Notes under the pieces: model-generated
What the model was told of the DNA's origin: nothing
The model's database searches: none
Seen by the model: only the letters and a program-made list of their open reading frames with translations
Shown here: piece by piece, positions 12,601-23,075 of the stretch
Layout of the letters: each line of letters begins with the position of its first letter
Position numbering within the stretch: the first letter of the stretch is position 1
Origin: Saccharum officinarum
Taxonomy: Eukaryota > Streptophyta > Magnoliopsida > Poales > Poaceae
Direction of reading: 5' to 3'
Assembly: GCA_020631735.1 (NCBI GenBank)
Contig: CM036179.1
Location: 23,675,063-23,739,062, forward strand
Length of the DNA: 64,000 nt
Made by a program: the position numbers and the translations under genes

Positions 12601-14225
12601 TATCGATCATATTGCCATGGTCTTCCAAGCAGCAAGTGACACACCGACATGGGTGCCACATCACACTCCACCGTGTCAACATATTCCCCAATCTTGAATG
12701 GAACTTTCACTTTATATGCAATCTTGATATCTCCCGAATCATTCAACCATTGGACATGATATGGATGAGGGTGTCGCAGCAACTTCAAACCAAGCTTGTC
12801 AACCATCTCACGACTAGCAAGATTATGGCAGCTCCCGCCATCAATGATCACCTTCACTACTTTATCTTGCACTTTTGCTCTGGTTTGAAATAAATTGTGT
12901 CGCTGCCCATTTTCATTTTCTTTCATTTGAACACTCAAGATTTGAGCTACAACAAGAGCAGCACCCTGCTCAAACTCGCAGCCAGTATGGTCCTCATTTT
13001 CATGGGCTTCCTCATCATATTCTTCCTCAACTTCCTCTTCACTAGCTAAATCAAAGTCTCCATTATCATTCACAATGATCACCCGATTGTTTGGGCATTC
13101 CCTACTTATATGCCCACGGCCTCCACACTTGAAGCACTGAATTCCACTACTCTTGGATGTAGATCCCACTGAATTAGTTGTGGATGCCGCTGGTTTTGGG
13201 GCAGTAGTGTTCTTCTCACTAAAAGCACCCTGAAAATTAGAACGTGAGCCTCCATTTGAGCTTTTTCCCATTGATGGTGCAGCAGCAAACTTTGTTTCTG
13301 ATTTACTTCCTCTAGAAAAATTCCTCGTACCAAATGACAAGGACTTGCTGCTCTTAGCATCTTGCTGCAGTTGATGTTCAGCTTTGGTTGCTTGATGTAC
13401 CAAGTCAATAAGATGACGGTACGGCTGAAACTCAACAATGCACTGAATGTTGTGATGCAGCCCAGCCATAAAACGTGCAATGGTTTGTTCTTCATCTTCA
13501 TGCACATTGGCTCGAATCATAGCCTTCTCCATCTCTTTATAATATTCTTCAACAGAGAAACTTCCTTGCTTCAGATTCTGCAGTTTATTAAAGAGATCAC
13601 GTCGATAGTGCTTGGGCACAAATCGAAGTCTCATTTCCTTCTTCATTTCTTGCCAACTTGCAATAGGACGTTCTCCTTCCTCTTGTTGATCTTGGAGAAG
13701 TTGCTCCCACCAAATAAGAGCATATCCATCAAACTCCAGAGATGCCATTGCTAACTTCTTCTGTTCTGAATAATTATGCATGCGAAATATCTTTTCTACC
13801 TTCAACTCCCATGTGAAATAATCTTCAGGATCAGACCCTCCATCAAATTTTGGCATAGTGAATTTCAGTTTGCCAAATTTCTCCTCTTGGTTGCCTCTCC
13901 TATGACGGTGGCGACCAAAGCTATGTTGAGAATGATTATCATCATCCTCATCTTCAGATTCTTCATCATCATTCCTTCGACCTCGTCCACTTCCTCTGCT
14001 ATGTGCAGCTCTTCGATTCCCCCGACCCCTTCTTCTTCCATCACTATCTTCATCATCTCCACCATGGTTACTGCCACCTTCTTGACGAGGACAACGTCCT
14101 CTGATCTCATTCATAAGGGCTTGAAGATCTCGAGTCAATTGATCTTGCTTTTCTTCCATGCTTTGCCGAAGTTCATTAAATTGTGCCGCAGTGACACAAT
14201 CATCGATCTCAGCATTAGAACCCAT
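9600..14225 (-). CDS. Ty3-gypsy gag-pol polyprotein, intact
   Basis: A single 1541-aa ORF from an ATG at 14225. In order: an acidic/basic low-complexity N-terminus; a retrotransposon gag domain (about residues 110-290); one zinc knuckle [15 protein letters not shown] (about 363); an aspartic protease with DGGS (about 461); RT with YFDDILIYS (about 851); RNase H with [10 protein letters not shown] (about 1000) and DALSRKS; an H2C2 zinc-binding segment and integrase core with HPQTDGQTE (about 1340). It ends in EDEST and a TGA at the start of the LTR. All key catalytic motifs that I can check are present and there is no internal stop, so this copy looks capable of making its proteins. The product copies element RNA to DNA and inserts it into the nuclear genome. 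Confidence 0.92.
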   Translation of the reverse strand: MGSNAEIDDCVTAAQFNELRQSMEEKQDQLTRDLQALMNEIRGRCPRQEGGSNHGGDDEDSDGRRRGRGNRRAAHSRGSGRGRRNDDEESEDEDDDNHSQHSFGRHRHRRGNQEEKFGKLKFTMPKFDGGSDPEDYFTWELKVEKIFRMHNYSEQKKLAMASLEFDGYALIWWEQLLQDQQEEGERPIASWQEMKKEMRLRFVPKHYRRDLFNKLQNLKQGSFSVEEYYKEMEKAMIRANVHEDEEQTIARFMAGLHHNIQCIVEFQPYRHLIDLVHQATKAEHQLQQDAKSSKSLSFGTRNFSRGSKSETKFAAAPSMGKSSNGGSRSNFQGAFSEKNTTAPKPAASTTNSVGSTSKSSGIQCFKCGGRGHISRECPNNRVIIVNDNGDFDLASEEEVEEEYDEEAHENEDHTGCEFEQGAALVVAQILSVQMKENENGQRHNLFQTRAKVQDKVVKVIIDGGSCHNLASREMVDKLGLKLLRHPHPYHVQWLNDSGDIKIAYKVKVPFKIGEYVDTVECDVAPMSVCHLLLGRPWQYDRYSQHCGRTNQITLDLKGKKFVLKPMTPQQIMAEHLQKKSEIVPVSREAGEQKKLSAIHNSVSECHKPNLREQNKGEGEHLVMLATKSEMREVRNNPDQVLFVLVYKDILVSANDITSLPSVVSHLLQDYEDVFPKETPAGLPPIRGIEHQIDLIPGAALPNRPPYRTNPEETKEIQRQVQELLNKGFVRESLSPCAVPVILVPKKDGSWRMCVDCRAINNITVRYRHPIPRLDDMLDELSGSTIFTKIDLRSGYHQIRMKAGDEWKTAFKTKSGLYEWLVMPFGLTNAPSTFMRLMNHVLRAFIRKFVVVYFDDILIYSKSFEEHMNHIHQVLDELRKEKLYANLEKCSFCTDHVVFLGFVVSGKGIEVDESKVKAIKDWPTPTNVSQVRSFHGLAGFYRRFVKDFSTIAAPLNELTKKGVDFKWGNSQENAFQELKKRLTEAPLLVLPDFTKTFEVECDASGIGIGGVLMQQGKPVAYFSEKLGGAQLNYSVYDKELYALVRVLETWQHYLWPKEFVIHSDHEALKYLKGQAKLNRRHAKWAEFIETFPYIVKYKKGKDNVVADALSRKSVLLNQLEVKVLGLQSLKDMYKNDPEFSEPYSHCKDGKGWEKYHIHDGFLFRANKLCVPNSSVRLLLLQESHGGGLTGHFGQKKTHELLQDHFYWPKMRRDIIRFVERCVTCHKAKSKLNPHGLYTPLPTPNIPWEDISMDFILGLPRTQRGKDSIFVVVDRFSKMAHFIPCNKSDDASHVANLFFREIVRLHGMPRTIVSDRDVKFVSYFWKTLWAKLGTKLLFSTTCHPQTDGQTEVVNRTLSMLLRTMVKKNLKDWEDCLPHVEFAYNRAVHSTTNLCPFEIVYGIKPIAPIDLLPLPLQERTNMEASKRAAYIKKVHEKTKEAIELKATRKAASMNKHRKKVLFEPGDLVWIHLRKDRFPEKRKSKLMPRGDGPFRVLSKINDNAYKIDLPASYGVSNTFNVADLSPSTSEDTSESRTTPFEDEST

Positions 14226-15158
14226 CTTTCTGAAATGTTAGCTCAATATGGCAATAGATATTTATGGAATAGGAATATATATGTGGGATCTCACAACCTT
14301 ACCTCTCTAACCAACCGAAGCTCTTATGAAATCCCTGCGAGTTACAGGAAAAATAATGTGTGGCGGTATCCGAGAGTGATGGTTGGGAGAATACAAGACC
14401 AAAGAATACCGATTACGATGGCTTATATGTGGAGCTTGGTGGCGAGTAGTGCACAAGGGATGCAATCTGAATTCTAGCTATTGTAAAGTTAAGTAACAAC
14501 CCAAGCTAGAAGTTCCCTGTCTAGTGCTGATCACAGAATTTGAATGAGATTGAAATCGATCACACACACACGCAAGGAAATTTCAGATTTGATGCAAACA
14601 AGGAGTATGATTGGGATGCAAGTGTTGCGATCAAACCTAACCAAAATTTTGCACCAAACAAGGATAGCACACTAGTTGCACTACTTGATATGAAAACTTT
14701 TAGCACTTGTGCACATAAACCTACTGATCTTTCAACCTTTCTTTCTCAGTTTTTCTCTATTCTTTTTTTTACTTTTCTTTCTTCTCTTTTTTTTTGACAC
14801 ACTTTTTTTTATAACTAAACACAAAGACCAGATTAAGACACTTGCACAATTAAGATAAGAACAAAACACAACCGGTAGCTATAATAGGATCAAAGTTTAC
14901 GCGAAGGACATGATATGCGTTTTCAGATTTTTTTTGTAGGGATTTTCAGATATATAAAGAGGCTCAAAGGACACGCAAAGGATAATGATCAGCAACTAAA
15001 ACAAAGACTCTAATGAACTGAAACTTAACAAAACTCACTAAAATAACAGATTGAAACAAAGGGCTAAACGAATGTATTTTTTTAGGCTTTTTGGTGGATA
15101 GGACGAAACAAAATATATAAGTAGCTAAGGGAAAAAAAATCCTACCGTGGTAACGAAA
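14226..15158 (-). other. Leader of the inner gypsy element
   Basis: Untranslated DNA between the primer binding site and gag. It is AT-rich with T tracts and has no convincing ORF on the sense strand. Confidence 0.7.
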
Positions 15159-15170
15159 GCTCTGATACCA
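15159..15170 (-). other. Primer binding site (tRNA-iMet) of the inner gypsy element
   Basis: The minus strand reads TGGTATCAGAGC, two bases after the LTR end at 15173. It matches the 3' end of plant initiator methionine tRNA and sets the orientation. Confidence 0.9.
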
Positions 15171-15172
15171 GA

Positions 15173-16315
15173 TGATACGCTCAGGGGGTCCCGATCTTCA
15201 CGACGTAGGATGATCACCGATAACTAGCTGAAGAACAGCCGGATAACTTGCTGCAGGCAGCGATAACTAGTGCAACCTGGCAAATAAAACTCGAAGCCAA
15301 CCACCGTCTTTAATCGGCAACCTGAATCGAGGATTCGCCCAACCACACTCTCAAAGAACCAACCAACACAGCCTACAATCAATCGAGGAAACCTCGAAGG
15401 GAGTAGGAGCACCAATTGGGAGCGGATGAAGCCGCCGCTTCTCGCAAAGGAAATCACAAGAGCAAAGGGGTAGAGATCTCTCTCAATATTTGTTAGCACA
15501 CAGCTGAACAAAAGGGGGGTTTGTATTCTATTATCAAAAGTCTGAGATTACAATGAGTCTAGGAGGTATTTATACTAGCAACAGCCCTGCTAGATAGGTG
15601 GAAACTCGAAACGAAAAATATAAGACGCACTATGTGAACGGGCCTCCTCGAGATGCCTTCCTGGAGAGTTTTCGCGTGGCTGCTGGTCTTCAGCGCAGTC
15701 TTCAGTGTTTTGGCAATAACTCTATCTTGGAAACTCCAAATGACATGCGGTTTGTTGGGTTGGAAAGTTAACTTGATAACCTTTCACACCATGTGCAGCA
15801 TGTACCACGAAATATTGTAGATTGGTATAGTTTTGCATGGGAACTTGGACATCAGGGTGACTGCTGACTAGCTGACCAGTCTGTACTAAATCAGTCGAAT
15901 CTCAACATTGGAGAATCCAAATCAAGTGAGAGAACTTGGGCTTGAAACTAGACTTGATAAGCTTTCCAACAAGTCCTCATGGGCCTTCATAGCTTTTGTG
16001 AGCAAAAAGTTGTGACTGATTCTTTCTAATGGTTCTGTCACACTGGACTGGCTCGAACGTGATCCTCCTCTTTGTTTCACCCTTGGTGTCTTCTTGTCAT
16101 CCTCCGTGGTGCACCTAAGCAATAGCAACGTGCACGACTTAGGTAGTACATAATTCTCATTAACATTAAAATGATTTTCAGAAAGTAGCGCGTGCACCTC
16201 TTGTTGTAGCTTCTTGGCTCGACTACGTGTAATTGGTCCATCAAAGACTTGGACTGGTGTTGGTGTAGCTTGACTTGGAGGTTGTAACATGTTGTTGGTT
16301 GACGTGGTCATATCA
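15173..16315 (-). repeat. 5' LTR of the inner gypsy element
   Basis: Partner of 8460-9602, same length, four visible substitutions. It is followed on the plus strand by the target duplication GGTTG at 16316-16320. Confidence 0.88.
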
Positions 16316-16320
16316 GGTTG

Positions 16321-16915
16321 ACTCATCACTTGGCCGCCACCAGGCTTGAGCCTCATCATCACAGACTGCCTATTGTCCGGCTGCCTCAGCCATACCGAAC
16401 ACATTTGGTAGGGATACCGGACACGTCCGGTATGTGCTTGCAGATAGCGCAGTCGCCTCAGCTTGCACCTCTTGCTTCGGCTCGATGCTCTTGAGGTCTT
16501 GTGAGGCTTCTTTGCTGCATGAAGACATAATGGACATATTTTCCATTGACTCGACCTCAAGTGCATCATCGCATTTGGATTTTCCATATACCTCAACGAG
16601 TTTGGTCCAAATGAGATGAGCACTCTCAGGAGGTGGTTGTCCATTGAATATTGCCTCATCTTGAACCTCTGCACTCAATGTACTCAAAATGATATTAATA
16701 GCTTGAGCATTGAGTTGCACACTTATTTCTTCCTCTTTTGATAAATTCTTATAGTTGCTCCAATCAACTATAGGAAGAGGTATGCTTGCAAACACAATAT
16801 GCTCAACAAGAGGACTAATATCTCTAAAAGCATTGAGTACATGAATTGACCAAGGTAGAAAGTTCAAACCATTATTTTGGAGAAGCATCGGCTCCAACTT
16901 GATAGGCGTCGACAT
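16321..16915 (-). pseudogene. Copia gag, N-terminal part
   Basis: The ATG at 16915 (MSTPIKLEP) starts about 50 bases after the primer binding site. The sequence is typical of the N-terminal gag of SIRE-type Copia elements: a FLPWS/NAF segment, then ISVQLNAQA, then IWTKLVEVYG. An in-frame TAG at about 16370-16372 follows EAAGQ. After it the frame continues DDEAQAWWRPSDEST and runs straight into 8454 once the gypsy insertion is removed. The gag thus carries two in-frame stops (here and at 7762) and one insertion. The upstream codons at 16916-16966 are leader, not gag. Confidence 0.82.
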
Positions 16916-16953
16916 CCTTTTCTCACGGCGGTGAAGCTTTAGGTGAGAACCTC

Positions 16954-16965
16954 GCTCTGATACCA
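16954..16965 (-). other. Primer binding site (tRNA-iMet) of the Copia element
   Basis: The minus strand reads TGGTATCAGAGC, two bases inside the LTR boundary at 16968. Together with the polypurine tract at 2602 it proves the minus orientation. Confidence 0.9.
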
Positions 16966-16967
16966 AT

Positions 16968-19317
16968 TGAAAGGATCTAGGATGTCGCCTAGAGGGGGGT
17001 GAATAGGCGTTTCTAAAAAATCAACACCTTTCAAAGTGGAAACGATTAGTAATAGGAGTTTCCAAAATGGAAACTCCAAATCAGAGTAATACAACCTCAC
17101 AAGTTGGCCACAAAGTATATAAAAGATACTAGAAAAACCTAGGGAGCCAAACAACGGCAACCAAAGAGTTGAATTAAAATGCACTAGTCAGTTAATGTCG
17201 GAAGTCCCGATAGTTTGGGTCAGAACTCCTGACGTGTCAGAAGTCCTGATGTTTGGGTCAGAACTTTTGACGTGTCAGAAGTCCCGACAGTCTAGGTCAG
17301 AACTTCCAACGCAAACTTTCAGCACTTTCGACCCCTATAGAAAATGAACTACAAGTGCTAAAATGAACTTTGTGATGCCGATAACTTATAAACCCACTTC
17401 CTAGTGGTAAGGTAAGGTGTTGGGTCACTCTCTTGATGTTGATAAGTCACCACTCCGTAGATCGAGTCCCAAACCCTAAGAAATAGCTAGAGAGAGGAAG
17501 ACAACCAAATACAAGTAATTTCGAGCAAATCACAACAACAACAACAAGCACGCGGGAGACAAGAATTTATCCCGAGGTTCGGCAGCCCCACAAAGGAGCT
17601 CCTACGTCCTCGTTGTTGAGGTGACCACTTTGGTCAGAGTCTCTTCCACCTCCTTGCCTCACTCAAGGATACCACAAAGGTCACTTGAGTTTCTTCACTA
17701 GAAATCAAGGGTAATACAAACTTCCCAAGGCTCTTCCACAAGATGGAAGCTCTTGGGTGACGCCTAGCTGGCTAGGGTTCCAAGAACCCAAGAGTAATAG
17801 ATGCAAAACCAACCGGCTTGACGAAGAAATCAAGTGCTCAAGCTTACAAGGATAATTTTCTCACTCAATACACTCTCCTATCACTCAAATCCGTGGAGAA
17901 TCGAAGTTAGGAGCAAAGGAGAGAAGAGTGGCGAGCCTAGAATGCTTGGGGGCTGTTTTGGCCGAGTGTTTGTCATAATGAAATGAGTGGGCTACGGTTA
18001 GAAATGAGGAGAGGGGTATATATACTCTAAGGCAAAATCTAACGGTTCAGATCTACGTCGGGACTGCTGACGTAGATCTCGGGACTACTGACGTATAGAG
18101 AAAACACTATTCACGCAAGGTAAAGAAACACTGCGCGAAGGTCAACGTCAGGACTTCTGACTTATGTTGGGACTGCTGACAGTCGGGACTCCCGACGTAC
18201 GTCGGGACTCCCGATGCAACAGTCAGTAGAGCGAGCCGATGGGCCTGGCGTCGGGACTCCTGGCGAGGGTCGGGACTCCTGACCGTCGGGACTCTCGACT
18301 GACGTCGGGACTTCTGACGTCCTTAGTTACCGCACAGGCTAAGTGACTGGATGTCAGGACTCCCGGCGCAAGTCAGCACTTCCGACCGTTGGGACTCCCG
18401 ACATACGTCGGGACTTCTGACACCAAAAGTCATCAAAACTATTCTATGTGCTCGTGAAGTGCTAGAGTGTCTCTCTTTTGATTTTATTATTATTCTTGAG
18501 CACTCTATCTTCCTCAGACCACCTAAACTTGCATCCCTCTTAATAATACGGCATACCTATTAACTCAAGATCAAAAGAAAAAAGAAATTAAACCTTTTGA
18601 GTTGATCTTCTTTAAATTGATGCCGTGTCTTTCAATCTTCATCAAGTGAGGGTGCCAACATGTCAATATTGATCTTGTCACTTGAGCATAGCCATCTTGA
18701 GCACGTGACTTGATTCCATTCATCAAATATGAATGACTCCAAATGCATCAAGTCACTTTAATCAACTTGTCCAATATAGATTTGATCCTTCACATCAATA
18801 TGACCATCTTAGCTTGATTAGTACCTCAACTAAATGCAAGTACTTTCTTCTTCACCCTAGCTAGGTTCTTCGGCCGCCAAGCCATCGCTTGCCCTTCACC
18901 CTTGCTTAGTACCTCGAAGCCTTTCCTTGCTATCTTCACCATTTCAAGCCATTAAGTCACATCTTGTGTTGAATCATCCATTCATATGTATTGTTATCTT
19001 TTTCATTTCAATTTAGCAAGCTTCAAATATGAGATCATTCCATATGCAATCCCTCATGTCTCATTAACTAATACTCACGAGCTTGCTTTCACATAGTACA
19101 TGGAAATCCCACAATAAACAAGCATTTGCATGAATTCCATTTGCATTGTTGTCTTGTGCTTGAACTAGATTGTTTATATAACAACACATTATTTTGGCTT
19201 TTATTAAGTACCTATGAGATAACCTATTACCTGTCCACACTTAGCAAATGGGTTAGTTCTTTAATCATGTTGTCATTCAATCATCCAAAACCCGCTAAAG
19301 GGCTAGATGCACTTTCA
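16968..19317 (-). repeat. 5' LTR of the Copia element
   Basis: Direct repeat of 249-2601 with many scattered substitutions and a few small indels. It is followed by the target duplication ACAGC at 19318-19322. It contains the same TATA box and near-palindrome arrays as its partner. Confidence 0.9.
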
Positions 19318-19322
19318 ACAGC

Positions 19323-21246
19323 CTTGGGTGCTACCAGGCTCGATGGGTCTAGAAGTGGTAGGCAAGAGCCGGGGTCGACCAAGGGGACCCCAGAGGCTGT
19401 CAAGGCCGGCAGGGCCAAAACATCCGCCCATGATGCAGGGTGGGCGGATGTGAAAGAGACGAAAGAGGTGGTGGAAACCTCGCAAGATGCAGGAAAGGAG
19501 GAGGAGCAGCCGGAGCTGCAAACAGAGCAGGAGGAGCCACAACAGCAGCAGCGAGAGCAGTCATCTCAGCCGTAGCTAGAGGCAGAGCAGCGTGAGCTAG
19601 GTTGGTCGGAGAAGCCGGTGGCCGAGGCGGAGCGGCAGGTGGCCTTGCCATGGCCCAATGCGCAGGCAGAGGCACCGGCGGGCGTGGGCCACTTTCGCCC
19701 GAAGGGCCGACGCCGACCGTGATCGACTTCAGTTCTGATGATACCCCATCTGATAAGGGAAAGCAGAAGGCAGACGTCGAGATGGTCGACACCTTGGATC
19801 AGTCCAGGACCTCCATGGCATCAGATGATGACATGGCAGAGGCGTTCGCCGGGTGGCCTAACTTCACAGAGCTGGCGCTCATGCAGGCGGAGGAGTAACT
19901 CCCACACTGGGGTCGCTTACCCCTCGAGTTCAGGGACATGGCCCATCCCGATGCCGAGCCCTTCTTCGTCCTATATGACATGGATGAGGTGAAGTACTAG
20001 GAGTACGCTGAGGGGCTCTGCAAGCACTCTATGCAGTCTCCGCGGATAGTCGCGGATACCCTGGTCCGGCACATGTCGGGGGCCTTTGAGGTAGGTTGCG
20101 TTTGTCTTGATATTTTATTTGGCTCGACCCCTTTTCCCCTTGGTTCTAATTTTGGTTTTGACCGTGACCAGGAGCTCAAGGGCGGTAGCATCGCAAGTCG
20201 TTATTTATCCACCACAAGAGCAGAGTGTGGGCGACGCTTCCTTGCTAATGGGCTCTGGTCGAGGACGCCAACAAGCGGTTGTCCGAGAAGAGCACCAAGG
20301 CGGATGAGCTTTGTGTCGTCCACGCGGCGCTTAAGGAAGAGGTGGCACTGGCTCAAGATGCTATGGCTAAGACCTATGAAGATGCGACCAAGGCTCAAGA
20401 GGTGGCAGCCAAAGCTCGCGAGGACCTTGCACCAGTATTGACACGAGTGAAGGAGCTCGAGGAGGATGTTGCTCTTGTCAGCGGCCAGCGTGATGCCCTC
20501 AACGTGCAGATCGGGCTAGCGTTCGCCCGCGTCGGGACCTTGACCAAGGAGATCGAGATGTTGAAGGAGACCGTCTGAGAGAGGGACGAGGCTCTCTCAG
20601 GTGTCGGTCTAGAGATTGAGACGTTGAGGGCGATCGTCCACGACAAGGACGAGGCTCTTTGGGCGGCCGAGAAGGCGCATGGCGAGCTACGCGATCAGAT
20701 TGTGGGCTGGCAGACCCATGCTGAGGGTAAGTTTATGATGAACTCAGACCTTGACTATGAATTCCTATGTTTTTGCAGACTCGATCTCGTGTTTCAAAGA
20801 TGGAGAAGCAGCAACGTGAGGCCCAGGCGAACACCACCTCGTTTTAAGCCCTCCTTGAGGCCGAGGTCGGGCGGAACCAGCTGCTCCAGGGCGCCATCAC
20901 CACGGTGTGCGACAACCTAGGGCTCGAGCCCAACACTGACACTGAGGAGGACGTGCCAAGGAACTCCTTTGTGCGCCGGATGACGGCGCAGGGCAACCTC
21001 ATATGCGAGAAGGTGCGGGGCGCGCTGCACCATGGCGTGAAGAGGGCCCTGGCGGTCGTCCGCTTTGGCTTCGAGTACGACATGGGCCTCATTGCTAACG
21101 GTTTCACCTCTGACCTAAGCAAGACTGAGGAGGAGAATGAGGTGACCTGCCTGGGGCTGATTGAGGCTGTGGAAGAACCTAGGGGTCGACTCGCGAGGCT
21201 GTTTGAGGACGAGGTGCTCCCGCCTGCTGATGATGAGGGCCTGTGA
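19323..21246 (+). pseudogene. Antisense additional ORF of the Tat-like element, main part
   Basis: Plus-strand coding remnants follow the Copia insertion: a Glu/Gln-rich segment (to 19573), a segment with a DFSSDD acidic patch (19602-19898), a coiled-coil segment (20279-20578) and a C-terminal segment of 113 residues (20905-21246). Stops and frame changes separate them, and some gaps look like introns (for example around 20090-20170 and 20725-20780, which are T-rich). The proteins are rich in Ala, Glu and Lys with heptad patterns. The strand is opposite to pol, as in Grande/Tat elements that carry an antisense gene. No function can be assigned. Confidence 0.6.
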
Positions 21247-21389
21247 GCAAAATCTGGGCATAAAGGCCCATGTAATAAGTTAGTTATCATTCATGACTCA
21301 TACTATTGTGGCCCTAGGGGCCTTAAAATATTTAGATGTAAATATGTACTAAATGTCTTTTTTCATTTGAGTCTTTCATTCCCTTTTCG

Positions 21390-21760
21390 TTCGAATCGTG
21401 TTCTTACGCGGTCTTCTTGGCACGCGGTTGCACCCCTCGGTGTGGGGTGTGAGTGGAGACACCATAGCCCGAAGGCATAGGCAGTCTCGTGGCTCAATGG
21501 CCCCTTGTCCTTAGGATGTCTCTACAGCCTTGTTGACCATGTAAGAACTTGCATCGAAGTGTATAGGAACGTTAGACGTTGATTTTTTGAAATCGTGAGC
21601 TTTTACTAGGTCTTCTTAGCGCGCGGTTGCACCCCTTACCACGATGTAGTTTGTGAAGGTACCATTAGCACGGATGCATAGGCGATGTTGCGGCTCGACA
21701 GCCCTTGATCCTTAGGGTGCTCTCTCGGCCTCGTTGACTATGTAAAAGTTTTTGAAAAAT
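21390..21760. repeat. Two tandem copies of a ~200-bp unit in the Tat-like 3' region
   Basis: Two diverged copies start at about 21396 and 21601. Each contains CGCGGTTGCACCCCT, then GCATAGGC, then a 'CCTTAGG.TG' and 'GTTGAC.ATGTAA' block. They lie between the antisense ORF and the end of pol. Tandem repeats in the 3' untranslated region are common in Tat elements. Confidence 0.65.
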
Positions 21761-21947
21761 GTGAGTTTTTTAGGGACACAGGGGCTTCCCCCTTTCTAGC
21801 CCGCAAGGCAGGTTTGACTATGTGAAAGCAGGGTCGAGCCTACCTATTTTTTATAAAAGAACGCTTTGAACATGGATGTACTCTTTATTCATTCATGGAA
21901 CTGAGAAAAAAGGTACAAAGCCTCGAGGCTCTAGGGTTAAAAGCGAC

Positions 21948-22900
21948 ATAGCTGTTCGATGTTCCATGCGTTTGTGAAGGTATCGCCCTTATCATTTGAT
22001 AGCTTGTAAGTCCCAGGCTTCAACACCTCTGTGATGATGTAAGGACTTTTCCATGGTGGGGTGAGCTTGTGTCATCCCTTGTTGTTCAAGCTTTGTCGAA
22101 GCACCAAGTCACCAACATGGAGGTCTCGATTGCGCACGTGCTTGTCGTGGTAGCATCGGAGATTCTGCTGGTATCTTGCGGAGTGCAATAAAGCTATATC
22201 TCGAGCCTCCTCTAGCTGGTCGAGGGCGTTTTCTCTTGCGGCATAATTGCTTTGTTCATTGTAGGCTTTTAGCCTTAGGGATCCATATTCTAAGTCAGTT
22301 GGAAGTATAACCTCGGACCCATAAACCAAGAAAAAAAGAGTGAACCCCATGGCTTGACTCAGCGTTGTTCTTAGGCTCCATAGGACCGAGGGGAGCTCGG
22401 TGGCCTATTTCTTGCCATGTTTATTCAATTTGTTGAAGATTCTCAGCTTTAGGCCTTGTAAAACCATGCCATTAGCACGCTCTACTTGGCCATTTGTCTT
22501 TGGATGAGCTACGGCTGACTAGAGCACATGGATGTGATGGTTGTCGCAAAAATCTAAGAACCTCTTGCCGGTGAACTGGGTGTCGTTGTCCGTGATGATG
22601 TAGTTAGGAACCCCGAAGCGAATGATGATGTCAGTGAAGAACAGCGCGACTTGCTCTGACCTGATGTTGGTGACGGGTCAGGCCTCGATCCACTTGGAAA
22701 ATTTATCGATGGCGACGAGCAAGTGGGTGAAGCCCCCGGTTGTTTTCTTCAAGGGTTCGACCAAGTCGAGCCTCCAAACGATGAATGGCCATGTTATGAG
22801 GATGGTTTGCAGGGCATGAGCCGGGAGATGGGTATACCTTGCGTAGTACTGGCATCCTTTGTAGGAGCATACCAGCTTAATGGCATCGAAGACCACGGTT
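21948..22900 (-). pseudogene. Tat-like integrase, C-terminal half
   Basis: Minus-strand frames hold an integrase core segment (22678-22896: KGCQYYARYTH, then IDKFSKWIEA) and, after a degraded stretch, the C-terminal part (22072-22350: LVYGSEVILPTDLEYGS, then HVGDLVLR). The reading continues in another frame to about 21948 with a NAWNIEQL motif, the usual end of pol in Tat elements. Several frameshifts and stops break it, so it is inactive. Confidence 0.75.
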
Positions 22901-23075
22901 GGCCAATAGAAACCCTGCCAGAACGCATTTCCGATGAGGGTTCGAGGCGCCGCGTGATGACTGCAAGCCCCTGAGTGTAGATCTCTAAGTAGATTCCTGC
23001 CTTCCTCGACTGTGATACAGTGTTGTAGGATGCCCGTGGGGCTGCGTCAATAAAGCTCCTTGTCATTGCCGTATA

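Larger units (their letters stand above)
8460..16315 (-). mobile_element. Young chromovirus-like Ty3-gypsy element (CRM/Reina-type)
   Basis: Its two 1143-bp LTRs (8460-9602, 15173-16315) differ at four positions that I can see, about 0.35 percent, so insertion was recent. The target duplication GGTTG is at 8455-8459 and 16316-16320, and its removal restores the Copia gag frame. A tRNA-iMet primer binding site and one uninterrupted polyprotein ORF are present. The RT and integrase sequence, and the continuation of the pol tail into the LTR, resemble the CRM group of plant chromoviruses. I cannot separate CRM from Reina without a tree, and I do not recognise a chromodomain. An alternative LTR end at 9612/16325 abuts a purine-rich tract better but gives no target duplication. 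Confidence 0.85.
249..19317 (-). mobile_element. Copia (SIRE/Maximus-type) LTR retrotransposon, gag-only, interrupted
   Basis: The element is bounded by LTRs of 2353 bp (249-2601) and 2350 bp (16968-19317), each TGAAAGG...CTTTCA, with target duplication ACAGC at 244-248 and 19318-19322. On the minus strand the LTR at 16968 is followed after two bases by a 12-base tRNA-iMet primer binding site, so transcription runs right to left. A gag with a UBN2-like N-terminal part and three CCHC knuckles is present, split by a gypsy insertion. No protease, integrase or RT can be seen in the remaining internal DNA, so this copy could not move without a partner. The LTRs differ by dozens of bases, so it is older than the inner gypsy element, as nesting requires. 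Confidence 0.9.
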
